Below are positions 24,851-32,882 of a stretch of DNA of 43,193 nucleotides, in pieces. Positions within the stretch are counted from its first letter, which is position 1. Each line of letters opens with the position of its first letter. This DNA comes from JALENY01 sp036310185 (GTDB lineage Bacteria > Bacillota > Clostridia > Lachnospirales > Lachnospiraceae). A model generated the notes under the pieces. It made no database searches and was not told the origin of the DNA. It saw only the letters and a program-made list of their open reading frames with translations. The stretch covers positions 1 to 43,193 of the forward strand of contig JAXJSH010000071.1 in NCBI GenBank assembly GCA_036310185.1, given 5' to 3'. The position numbers and the translations under genes were made by a program.

Positions 24851-26701
24851 TTATGCAGCTTTTTCATCTTCAAAAAAAACTTTATGCCAAACCAGAAATG
24901 CAAATACCGTCCAGATTTTACGGCTGTTGTCCTTATGTCCTGCTTTGTGCTCATCCAGAAGGGCAACCAGTTTTTCCGTATGGAAAAACTCTTTTGCCGC
25001 ATCACTTGTGAACATGGCTTTTACTTCACTGTACCAGGGATCTTCTTTTAACCAGACACGGATCGGCACCGGGAAGCCCAGTTTCTTACGGTCTGCGTTG
25101 TCCTGGGGCAGACAGCGTTCGCTGGCTTTGCGGAACAGATATTTTGTCTGATGATCTCTGACTTTTGCACTGGTGGGCAGACATCTGGCCAGTTCAAATA
25201 CATCCCGATCCAGGAACGGAACACGCAGTTCCAGAGAATGAGCCATACTCATCTTATCTGCTTTCTGTAAAATGTCACCCGGCAGCCAGTAGTTCAGATC
25301 CACATACTGCATTTTGTTCATATCTTCCAGTTTTGACACCTTTTTGTACGTCGGTTTCAGAAGCTCGAAGGTTGATTTTGCCGGTGTTTTGTTCACCAGA
25401 ATTTCTTTTCTCTCTTTGTCGCTGAAAATGCGGGCATTTCCGATGAAACGCTCTTCCACATCTTTTGAGGCACGGATGATATAGTTTTTACCTTTTACAT
25501 CCGGCAGTTTTTCAGCCACTTTTGCCAGGGCTCTGCGCAGCCCTTTCGGCAGCCAGCTCAGATATTTCAGATCATGGGGCTCCAGATAAATGTTATATCC
25601 GCCGAACAGCTCATCGGAGCCTTCTCCGGAAGTTACTACTTTTACATGCTTTGCAGCTTCCTGTGCTACAAAATACAGGGCGATACCGGCCGCGTCACCG
25701 CTTGGCTCATCCAGATGATACATAACTTTCGGAATGGACTCCCAGTATTCTTCCTTACTGATGATTTTCGTATAATGTTCCAGTCCCAGCTTTTCCGCCA
25801 GCTCACGGGCATAGCTGATCTCACTGTATTTGTTTTTATCATCCAGAAAACCTACGGTAAATGCCTTGTTTCCGGTAAATTTTGCCGCAATATAACTGGA
25901 ATCCACGCCGCCGGAAAGGAATGCACCAACTTCCACATCAGCGATCATATGACGTTTTACCGATTTTTCCATGGTCTTGTCAATGCGGTCGATGATTTCT
26001 TCGTCGGTTCCCATGTTCTTCGGTGTCAGCATCGGGTCAAAATAGCGCTGGATGTTTACGTTTCCATTTTCCCAGGTCAGGAAATGACCCGGCATCAGGC
26101 GGTACACGCCTTTGAAAAAAGTTTCCTGAAGAGGTGAGTACTGGAAGGAAAGGTACTGTTCCAGAACTTCCTGATTTACTTCTTTTTTAAAGCCCGGATA
26201 TTCCAGCAGACATTTGATTTCAGATGCAAATACAAATACACCGTCTACAATTGTATAGAAAAAGGGTTTGATACCGAAAAAGTCTCTTGCCGCAAAGAAT
26301 TTTTTATTGTTATCATCCCAGATACCAAATCCGAACATACCCCGGATCTTGTACACCAGATCGGTTCCCCAGGATTCATATCCGTGAAGCAGCGTCTCAG
26401 AGTCAGAGTGGTTTGCAAAGGTATGTCCTAACTCCTTTAACTCTTTTCTCAGTTTTTTATAGTTATAGATTTCCCCGTTAAACACAAGGGTAAGCTTACC
26501 GTCCTCGTTATTCATAGGCTGTGTGCCATCTGCCAGGTCGATGATACTCAGTCTGACAAATCCAAGGGCCGAATCGTCGGTAATATGAACTCCCTCTGAG
26601 TCCGGTCCGCGGTGCTTCATGGCACGCATCATGGATCTTAAGATGGCCTCTTTGTTCTCTTTTGTCTCATTACTTCCTAAAAATCCACAAATTCCACACA
26701 T
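24851..26701 (-). CDS. asnB: Asparagine synthase (glutamine-hydrolysing)
   Basis: Converts aspartate, glutamine and ATP to asparagine, in the cytosol. The 616 residues fit AsnB. Met-Cys2-Gly at the N-terminus gives the glutaminase nucleophile (MCGICGFLG), with RGPDSEGVH, SIIDLADGTQPM and NGEIYNY following. The synthetase half begins around residue 210 and has the pyrophosphate loop GAFLSGGVDSS and SGEGSDELFGGY. GGAGAAAAA precedes the ATG. It is transcribed alone from the promoter at 26784-26811 and ends at the bidirectional terminator. Confidence 0.97.
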   Translation of the reverse strand: MCGICGFLGSNETKENKEAILRSMMRAMKHRGPDSEGVHITDDSALGFVRLSIIDLADGTQPMNNEDGKLTLVFNGEIYNYKKLRKELKELGHTFANHSDSETLLHGYESWGTDLVYKIRGMFGFGIWDDNNKKFFAARDFFGIKPFFYTIVDGVFVFASEIKCLLEYPGFKKEVNQEVLEQYLSFQYSPLQETFFKGVYRLMPGHFLTWENGNVNIQRYFDPMLTPKNMGTDEEIIDRIDKTMEKSVKRHMIADVEVGAFLSGGVDSSYIAAKFTGNKAFTVGFLDDKNKYSEISYARELAEKLGLEHYTKIISKEEYWESIPKVMYHLDEPSGDAAGIALYFVAQEAAKHVKVVTSGEGSDELFGGYNIYLEPHDLKYLSWLPKGLRRALAKVAEKLPDVKGKNYIIRASKDVEERFIGNARIFSDKERKEILVNKTPAKSTFELLKPTYKKVSKLEDMNKMQYVDLNYWLPGDILQKADKMSMAHSLELRVPFLDRDVFELARCLPTSAKVRDHQTKYLFRKASERCLPQDNADRKKLGFPVPIRVWLKEDPWYSEVKAMFTSDAAKEFFHTEKLVALLDEHKAGHKDNSRKIWTVFAFLVWHKVFFEDEKAA

Positions 26702-26783
26702 AGTTTTTCTCCAATGTTTTTCGATCGGTTAACAGTTCCTTCAATATATTAAGCAAAAAGCTTCTGTCTATACTGACAATGCT

Positions 26784-26811
26784 ATTTTACACTTTTCATG
26801 GAAAATGTCAA
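26784..26811 (-). promoter_or_regulatory. Promoter of asnB
   Basis: Minus strand TTGACA (26811-26806), a 16-nt spacer and TAAAAT (26789-26784). GCTATTT (26781-26787) and AAATAGC (26810-26816) form an inverted pair enclosing the promoter. Confidence 0.65.
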
Positions 26812-26853
26812 ATAGCACCTCCGGAATATAAAAAAAAATACAATTTTTTCATA

Positions 26854-27483
26854 CTACGAAATCAGCCCTTTTTTGTAACAGAAGACCGCCAGCTGTGTCC
26901 GATCCCTTAATTCCAGTTTGTCCAGAATCTGACTTAAATAATTACGAACCGTACCTTCACTTAAAAATAATTTTTCCGCGATCTCACGATTGCTCAGTCC
27001 TTCACCGACCGCCACGATAATATCAACTTCTCTCTGACTGATTCCATATTCTTCGCATGAGAATTTTTCTTTTTTATCCAGAAGATTCGGCAGTTTCTGC
27101 ATAACTTCATGCCCGAACACGGTCTGCCCTTTCCGCACCGCATGCAGCGCCGGGCAGATACTCTCATAATCCTGTTTTAAAAGATATCCCTTTGCGCCGA
27201 TCTTCAGCGCACGGACAATATATTCGTCATCGGAAAAAGTGGTTAAAAGAAGAATTTTTGCCTGCGGATGACGGCCCAGAATTTCCTGGGACGCGGTCAG
27301 ACCATCCATTTCTTTCATGCGGATATCCATCAAAAGCACATCCGGATTATGTTTTTCGTACAGATCGATGGCTTCCAGGCCGTTTGCGCCGACTGCTGCC
27401 ACTTCTATGTCCGGCTGGGTCTCCAGTATGATTTTCAGGGACTGGGAAACCAGAAAATCATCGTCTACAATTACTATCTTCAT
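26854..27483 (-). CDS. LuxR-type (NarL family) response regulator
   Basis: Response regulator of 209 residues from ATG 27483 (MKIVIVDDDF, with AGAGGAAA upstream). The receiver domain (1-120) has the acidic pocket VDDD and phospho-acceptor Asp in DVLLMDIRMKEMDG (about residue 54), T/K switch residues in LLTTFSDDE and ALKIGAKGYLLK. The C-terminal LuxR helix-turn-helix is SQREVDIIVAVGEGLSNREIAEKL. It partners the sensor kinase encoded just upstream and probably controls the divergent ABC exporter through the palindrome at 28763-28776. Confidence 0.95.
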   Translation of the reverse strand: MKIVIVDDDFLVSQSLKIILETQPDIEVAAVGANGLEAIDLYEKHNPDVLLMDIRMKEMDGLTASQEILGRHPQAKILLLTTFSDDEYIVRALKIGAKGYLLKQDYESICPALHAVRKGQTVFGHEVMQKLPNLLDKKEKFSCEEYGISQREVDIIVAVGEGLSNREIAEKLFLSEGTVRNYLSQILDKLELRDRTQLAVFCYKKGLIS

Positions 27484-27595
27484 ATTTTTTCCTCTATTCC
27501 TTTCAAAATCTTTGGTTTCAGAAAGCAAGTATCTTCTGCCATTTTGTGAAGGGTATCTCCTGAATCCTTACCTGTCTTTTCAGTTCTCCATAATT

Positions 27596-28690
27596 TCATT
27601 CCCCACTCTCACGGGGAACCGTAATAAATATGCGGAACCCTTTTTCCCGCATAACCTGAAAATTCCCGTTTAACAGACGCACGCGCTCCTGCATATTTTT
27701 CAGCCCGATGCCGGATGTGTCCGGTATTGTGTCTTTTTCATCATAAAAGCCCCTTCCTGCAGTTCCGTTATCTTCTATGATCAGCTGATACATAGCCGGA
27801 TGAGACCGTGCCGTGATCGTCACCTGTGTTGCACGGCTGTGTTTGCGCACATTTACCAGTGCCTCTTTTACAATGGCGATAAAACAATACTTCACATTCT
27901 GCGGAATCCATGCCCCCATATCATAAGTCATACTTACCGGACAAAATTCAAATTCCTGGATCAGGCTTTGCAGCACATCTTCCAGATTCATGGACTCGTC
28001 ATGCAGATCATGTACACTTTCACGAATGCTGGTCATGGCCGCGGACAGAGAATCCTCCAGCTGTTTGAGGGGCATTTTCATGGTTTCTTCCTTATTAATT
28101 GTTTTTAACGCACCCACCATGATCAGTGCGCGGGATAAAACATGCCCCACATTATCATGAATCTCTCTGGCAATCCGGTTTCTTTCTTTTAAAACAGCGG
28201 AATACGTCTCCGCATCCTGTTTCTCTATCAGATTTCTGTTTTTCTCCGCCAGCCAGAGCTCCTTTTCCACCGAATCATCCTGCAGTTTTCTGGACTCTTC
28301 CAGCAGTCTCTGATATTCTTTTGTTTTTTTGCAAAACCAGACAGATATTGCAGCGCCAAGCAATACCAAAAAGCATTCCAGCGGCTTATACAATTTCATA
28401 TTCTGGGCAATAGGAATCAGCCAGAGCACAAGCGACCATTCACAGCCGATCCGAAGCAGACCGTAAATGATAAGCGGCAAAAAGAAAATCATTGGAACAT
28501 AAAAGCAGGCTATGACCGCCGTCACAACACTGACCATCCATCCCACCATTTTTCCTTCCCACAAAAAGCAGGCACTGGCCGCAATAACTCCGATCAATAG
28601 AGCAATGATCGCTTCTGTCTCATTTTCCGTAGTAAACATTGCTGCCATCCCATATAAAATAAGCAAAATCTGATCCAATAATCCCCCCAT
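27596..28690 (-). CDS. Sensor histidine kinase (HisKA_3 type)
   Basis: NarL-class sensor kinase of 364 residues. About five TM helices fill residues 5-120 with almost no external loop, so the signal is probably sensed in the membrane, as in intramembrane-sensing kinases. A coiled-coil linker (125-170) follows, then the dimerisation/phospho-acceptor motif RNRIAREIHDNVGHVLSRAL (His about 181) and an HATPase domain (EALVNVRKHSRAT, IIEDNGTAGRGF, TSGIGLKNMQERV). AAGGAAAA precedes the ATG. It is the first gene of the two-component operon, divergent from the ABC exporter. Confidence 0.94.
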   Translation of the reverse strand: MGGLLDQILLILYGMAAMFTTENETEAIIALLIGVIAASACFLWEGKMVGWMVSVVTAVIACFYVPMIFFLPLIIYGLLRIGCEWSLVLWLIPIAQNMKLYKPLECFLVLLGAAISVWFCKKTKEYQRLLEESRKLQDDSVEKELWLAEKNRNLIEKQDAETYSAVLKERNRIAREIHDNVGHVLSRALIMVGALKTINKEETMKMPLKQLEDSLSAAMTSIRESVHDLHDESMNLEDVLQSLIQEFEFCPVSMTYDMGAWIPQNVKYCFIAIVKEALVNVRKHSRATQVTITARSHPAMYQLIIEDNGTAGRGFYDEKDTIPDTSGIGLKNMQERVRLLNGNFQVMREKGFRIFITVPRESGE

Positions 28691-28762
28691 TGCGTTTTCC
28701 TTTCTGATAATGCGTCATTTTTGTTTTGCAACTATTATATCATTTTTCACCAGATAAAAAAG

Positions 28763-28776
28763 ATGACATTTGTCAT
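28763..28776. promoter_or_regulatory. Perfect 14-bp palindrome, candidate response-regulator site
   Basis: ATGACATTTGTCAT is a perfect palindrome between the kinase and the exporter. Its centre is about 65 nt upstream of the expected exporter transcription start, and a further ATGAC half-site follows at 28784. That is a normal activator position. Confidence 0.65.
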
Positions 28777-28821
28777 ATTGCAGACATGACGAACCTCACT
28801 ACCCCTTTTTTCAGATTCTGC

Positions 28822-28827
28822 TATACT
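28822..28827 (+). promoter_or_regulatory. -10 box of the exporter operon
   Basis: TATACT with no recognisable -35 box 16-18 nt upstream, as expected for an activator-dependent promoter. Confidence 0.5.
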
Positions 28828-28910
28828 AAACCTATCTTGAAAAACAAGGCCGGCAAAAAAACACTGCTCCGCACGGCCATCCACATAACAAAAACAGGAG
28901 GAACACTCAT

Positions 28911-29654
28911 ATGGTAAAAATCGAAAATCTGGTGAAACGCTACGGTGATCTGGTCGCACTGGATCACTTAAACCTGGAGATTAAGGACGGTGAAATCTTC
29001 GGTCTGCTCGGTCCAAACGGTTCCGGCAAAACAACCGCAATCAACTGTCTGCTTTCGCTTTTAAAATACGACCGCGGAACAATTGAGATCATGGGAAAGG
29101 AAATGCGGCCGGACTGCTACGACATCAAGCGTGAGATCGGTGTCGTTATGCAGAACGTAGCGGTATTCGAACAGATGACTGTGGAAGAAAACATCCATTA
29201 TTTCTGCGGACTCTACGTGCCAGACAAAAAGAAATGCAGGGAACTGACGGAAGAGGCAATTCGTTTTGTAGGTCTGGAAGATTTCCGCAAGACCAAACCG
29301 GCAAAACTTTCCGGCGGTCTTCTTCGCCGACTGAATATCGCCTGCGGCATCGCCCATAAACCAAAACTGATCATTATGGATGAACCTACCGTGGCCGTTG
29401 ACCCCCAGAGCCGAAACAAGATTCTGGAGGGAATCGAAGAGCTGAATCGTCAGGGGTCTACGATCATCTATACCTCACATTATATGGAGGAAGTGGAGCA
29501 GATCTGTACCCGCATTGCCATTCTGGATCACGGCCGCTGTCTGGCACTGGGCACAAAGGAAGAGCTGAAGAGCATGGTAAAAAGTGACCATCCGGAAGAA
29601 CTGACATTGAATGACGTTTTCCTTGCCATTACCGGAAAAGAATTGCGCGACTGA
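28911..29654 (+). CDS. ABC exporter ATP-binding protein
   Basis: ATPase of 247 residues, ABC-2/drug-export type. Walker A is GPNGSGKTT (about 34-42), Q-loop VVMQNVAVFEQM, signature LSGGLLRRLNIA (a modified LSGGQxQR), Walker B LIIMDEPTVAVDP, and the H-loop YTSHYMEEVEQ. AGGAGG precedes the ATG. First gene of a three-gene operon with two membrane subunits. Its pairing with a divergent two-component system resembles peptide-antibiotic or envelope-stress export modules; the substrate is unknown. Confidence 0.94.
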   Translation: MVKIENLVKRYGDLVALDHLNLEIKDGEIFGLLGPNGSGKTTAINCLLSLLKYDRGTIEIMGKEMRPDCYDIKREIGVVMQNVAVFEQMTVEENIHYFCGLYVPDKKKCRELTEEAIRFVGLEDFRKTKPAKLSGGLLRRLNIACGIAHKPKLIIMDEPTVAVDPQSRNKILEGIEELNRQGSTIIYTSHYMEEVEQICTRIAILDHGRCLALGTKEELKSMVKSDHPEELTLNDVFLAITGKELRD

Positions 29655-29713
29655 TCGAACGGGCCGCCACATTTAACAACTGCACTGCAACTTTTTATGA
29701 ATAAGGAGATATT

Positions 29714-30841
29714 ATGTTACATTTACTTCGATACAGCATTCTCAGTACAATGCGTGACCGAACTGTCATGTTCTGGTCACTGCTGTTTCCCATTATCCTT
29801 GGATTTTTCTTCAGCATCGGTTTCGGCGGTGCCAATGATTCAGAAATCATGAATGCGATTCCCACTGGTATCGTAAACGTGGATTCTTCTCAGGAAGCAG
29901 AAGGATTCTCCGATTTTCTGGAACAAATGGAAGGCGATACCCTGACACTGACTGCATATGATTCTGAGGCTGACGCAAAAGAAGCTTTGGAGAAAAAGGA
30001 AATCTCCGGCTACTTTTTAAATGGTTCCGAACGTACCCTGATCGTAAACGGAACCAGCCTGAATGAAAGTATTCTCACTCAGATCATGCATACTTACACA
30101 CAAAACGAATCGATGATCCTGGATATTGTCCGGGAGCATCCGGAAAAAATAGAAGATGCACTTGCCGCACTGAATGAGTATACAGCCTTTACGGAGGAAA
30201 CTTCTCTCGGCGGCCAGTCTCTGGACAGTTTTATTACCTACTTTTTCGCATTGGTGGGTATGGCATGTCTTTACGGCTGTTTTCTGGGACTTCAGAAAGC
30301 CACCGCACTGCAGGCTTACAACTCCGCGCTTGGAGCCCGACGCTGCGTAACACCGACACATAAATTAAAACTGATTTTTACAGACTGGCTGGCAATTGTC
30401 ATTCTTCATTACATCAACCTGCTGATCCTGCTGCTCTTCATTCAGTTTGTTTTCAAAATGGATCTGGGCAACCGTTACGGTATGATTCTTCTGATCACAC
30501 TTATGGGTGATATCATCGGAGTGTCCTTTGGATTTTTGATCGGCTGCGCTATTAAGGCAAAGGAAGGCGTAAAAGTGGGCATTATGCTGGGTGTCAGTAT
30601 GGTATTTTCCTTTGCAGCCGGATTGATGTTCGCCGATATAAAAAATGTTATTGAAAAGTATGTTCCGATTCTCAATCGGCTTAACCCGGCCGCACTTATT
30701 TCAGATGCATTTTACTGCGTCTCCATTTACGATGACCCGAAACGACTGACTTCCTGTCTGGTCATTCTTGGTATCATGAGTGCAGCACTTGTATTTATCA
30801 GCTTTTTCATCACAAGGAGAGAACGATATGACAGTATTTAA
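29714..30841 (+). CDS. ABC-2 type transporter permease, first subunit
   Basis: Membrane subunit of 375 residues. An N-terminal helix (about 18-37) precedes an external domain of about 150 residues (MNAIPTGIVNVDSS...). About five TM helices make up the C-terminal half (SFITYFFALVGMACLYG to ALVFISFFI). This is the ABC2_membrane_3 layout. AAGGAG precedes the ATG. The end overlaps the start of the second permease by 14 nt. Confidence 0.92.
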   Translation: MLHLLRYSILSTMRDRTVMFWSLLFPIILGFFFSIGFGGANDSEIMNAIPTGIVNVDSSQEAEGFSDFLEQMEGDTLTLTAYDSEADAKEALEKKEISGYFLNGSERTLIVNGTSLNESILTQIMHTYTQNESMILDIVREHPEKIEDALAALNEYTAFTEETSLGGQSLDSFITYFFALVGMACLYGCFLGLQKATALQAYNSALGARRCVTPTHKLKLIFTDWLAIVILHYINLLILLLFIQFVFKMDLGNRYGMILLITLMGDIIGVSFGFLIGCAIKAKEGVKVGIMLGVSMVFSFAAGLMFADIKNVIEKYVPILNRLNPAALISDAFYCVSIYDDPKRLTSCLVILGIMSAALVFISFFITRRERYDSI

Positions 30842-31988
30842 AGGTTATCTCAAAGTCATCAAAAAAACCTTGCCCATTATCCTTATGTATTTTGGCATTT
30901 TTCTTGGAATCTATCTGATGATTGCTCTGACAGAGTCCGCATCACCTGTAACAGATTTTTCTGCCACCCGTTTGTCTGTAGCTGTCATTGACCGTGACGG
31001 CGGCGAAGCTGCGAAAGGATTAACCGAATACATCGGTCTTCAGCATGATCTGGTTGATTTGCCGGATGACAAAAACACGTTACAGAAAGAACTGTTTTAC
31101 CGAAACGTTGACTACATCGTTTATATTCCGGAAAACTTTGAACAGGTTTGTCTGGTTGATAAAGAGCCGCTTGAAATTGTTAAGGTTCCGGATTCCTACA
31201 CCGGTTTTTACGTAGATCAGTGTATTGATCAGTATATGAATCAGATCGGGGTTTATCAATCTGCCGGTTACACACTGACTGAATCTATTGATAAAACACT
31301 TGCCACACTCGATACAGAAGCGGATGTACAGATTCTGGACGCGGAATCTGCTTCCATCCCGGAATATTATTATCTGTTCCGTTTTCTTCCGTATCTGATG
31401 ATTGCAATTATGTGTTACGGAGTCAGCACTGTTATGGTAACTTTCCGCCAGCGCGATATGCGCATGCGTATGTCATGCGCTCCCATATCCACAACTTCAC
31501 AGAACATTCAGGCAGTGCTTGCATTTTTGCTGCTGGGTATCTGTTATCTGATCATTTGTCTGGGACTTGCATTTATTTTTAACGGAAAGGAATTGTTAAA
31601 TGCATCGCATTTGATTTATTATATCATCAACGCTGCCCTGTGTATGGGACTTAGTCTTGCTCTGGCATTTTTCATCGGAATGATTGCTAAGAATGCTTCT
31701 GTTATTACAAGCATCACCAATGTATTGTCACTGGGATTATGTTTCCTGGGCGGAGTTTTTGTACCGCTTGATTTCTTAAGTGAAAGCATAACGAAAGTAT
31801 CCCAGCTTCTTCCGGTCTACTGGTATGAGGAGATTCTGCTAATACTTGTTCAGTTTCCTGAACTTTCGGCTGCAAATCAGGCCAGCATAAACCGTGGTTT
31901 GCTGATTCAGCTTCTCTATATTGCTGCTCTGTTCTGTATCGGACTTGTAATTGGCAGGGTAAAATCTCAGGATACGGCGAATGTATAA
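30828..31988 (+). CDS. ABC-2 type transporter permease, second subunit
   Basis: Membrane subunit of 386 residues from ATG 30828 (MTVFKGYLKV), with GGAGAG 6-7 nt upstream inside the preceding gene. It has the same layout as its neighbour: first helix about 15-35, an external region (AVIDRDGGEAAKGLTEYIG...), then about five TM helices including YLMIAIMCYGVSTVMVTF and LGLCFLGGVFVPLDFL. The two permeases probably form a heterodimer on the ATPase dimer. Confidence 0.92.
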   Translation: MTVFKGYLKVIKKTLPIILMYFGIFLGIYLMIALTESASPVTDFSATRLSVAVIDRDGGEAAKGLTEYIGLQHDLVDLPDDKNTLQKELFYRNVDYIVYIPENFEQVCLVDKEPLEIVKVPDSYTGFYVDQCIDQYMNQIGVYQSAGYTLTESIDKTLATLDTEADVQILDAESASIPEYYYLFRFLPYLMIAIMCYGVSTVMVTFRQRDMRMRMSCAPISTTSQNIQAVLAFLLLGICYLIICLGLAFIFNGKELLNASHLIYYIINAALCMGLSLALAFFIGMIAKNASVITSITNVLSLGLCFLGGVFVPLDFLSESITKVSQLLPVYWYEEILLILVQFPELSAANQASINRGLLIQLLYIAALFCIGLVIGRVKSQDTANV

Positions 31989-32020
31989 ATTTTTAAGATA
32001 ACATAGATACGCAAATATTT

Positions 32021-32062
32021 GAGCCGTCCTAACCGGGCGGCTCAGATTTGGGACAACGTCCC
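32021..32062. terminator. Two adjacent hairpins after the exporter operon
   Basis: GAGCCGTCC (32021-32029) pairs with GGGCGGCTC (32035-32043), and GGGAC (32050-32054) with GTCCC (32058-32062). The T runs are poor, so termination is probable but not certain. Confidence 0.5.
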
Positions 32063-32113
32063 AGGCTAAATAGGCAGACAGAAATCCTGTTTTTACTGCA
32101 TTTAGCTGCTTTT

Positions 32114-32737
32114 CTATAATTGAGTTCGGAAACACTCCTGCCATAAGCGGGCAATCGGCAGCCCAACCACATTATTATAATCCCCGTGGATTTCTTTGAT
32201 AAATCTGGCACTGATGCCCTGAATAGCGTAAGCGCCGGCTTTATCTCTGCACTCTCCGGCTGCAATATACGCCAAGATTTCTTTTTCCGAAACCGAATAC
32301 ATGGTCACATCTGTTTTCTCCGAAAATTCTGTAACTCCTGTTTCTGTCAGATCTTCCTGATTTTCAAATAAGGTCATGACGCAAACACCGGTATATACCT
32401 GATGCGTATTTCCCTGCAGGCTTGTAAGCATCTGCTTTGCATGTGCTTCATCCGCGGGCTTGCCATAAATCTTTTTCTGGTACACAACGATAGTATCCGC
32501 CCCGATTACTTTTACCGGATGAACTCCATATCCACTTTTTCCGGCATGATACTCTTTCATTATCCGATTACTGACCTCTGCAGCCTTCTGATGGGCCAAC
32601 TCTTTTACCACCTCTTCCGGGTCAGTCTTTGTTATGATTTCTTCGCCCCGGGACGGAATGATATCAAAATCCAGCCCCAGAAGCTCAAGTAATTCTTTCC
32701 GCCTTGGAGAGGCGGAAGCTAACACGATCTGTTTCAT
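32114..32737 (-). CDS. maf: Maf family nucleotide pyrophosphatase
   Basis: House-cleaning NTP pyrophosphatase/septum-associated protein, 207 residues from ATG 32737 (GAGGAA six nt upstream; a GTG two codons earlier is crowded). The N-terminal ASASPRRKELLELLG holds the family's SxSPRR motif. VIGADTIVVYQKKIYGKP carries the catalytic Asp, and DKAGAYAIQGISARF the C-terminal substrate motif. The acidic/basic residues typical of dTTP/UTP-type Maf are kept. A 13-nt direct repeat CATAAGGCATACC/CATAAAGCATACC (32770-32782 and 32841-32853) lies upstream, meaning unknown. Confidence 0.95.
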   Translation of the reverse strand: MKQIVLASASPRRKELLELLGLDFDIIPSRGEEIITKTDPEEVVKELAHQKAAEVSNRIMKEYHAGKSGYGVHPVKVIGADTIVVYQKKIYGKPADEAHAKQMLTSLQGNTHQVYTGVCVMTLFENQEDLTETGVTEFSEKTDVTMYSVSEKEILAYIAAGECRDKAGAYAIQGISARFIKEIHGDYNNVVGLPIARLWQECFRTQL

Positions 32738-32882
32738 ATTCACTTCCTCAACATCTGTAATTTATTTTTCATAAGGCATACCCTACACCAAAACACTAAC
32801 ATATTAAAACGATATACAATATCATTTACAGCTTACTTGTCATAAAGCATACCATCCGGTTACACCGTAATATATGAACATT

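Noticed and set aside
24851..26701. asnB as part of a lasso-peptide or other RiPP cluster
   Set aside because: It is full-length AsnB with its own promoter and terminator; no precursor, B-protein or dedicated transporter adjoins it.
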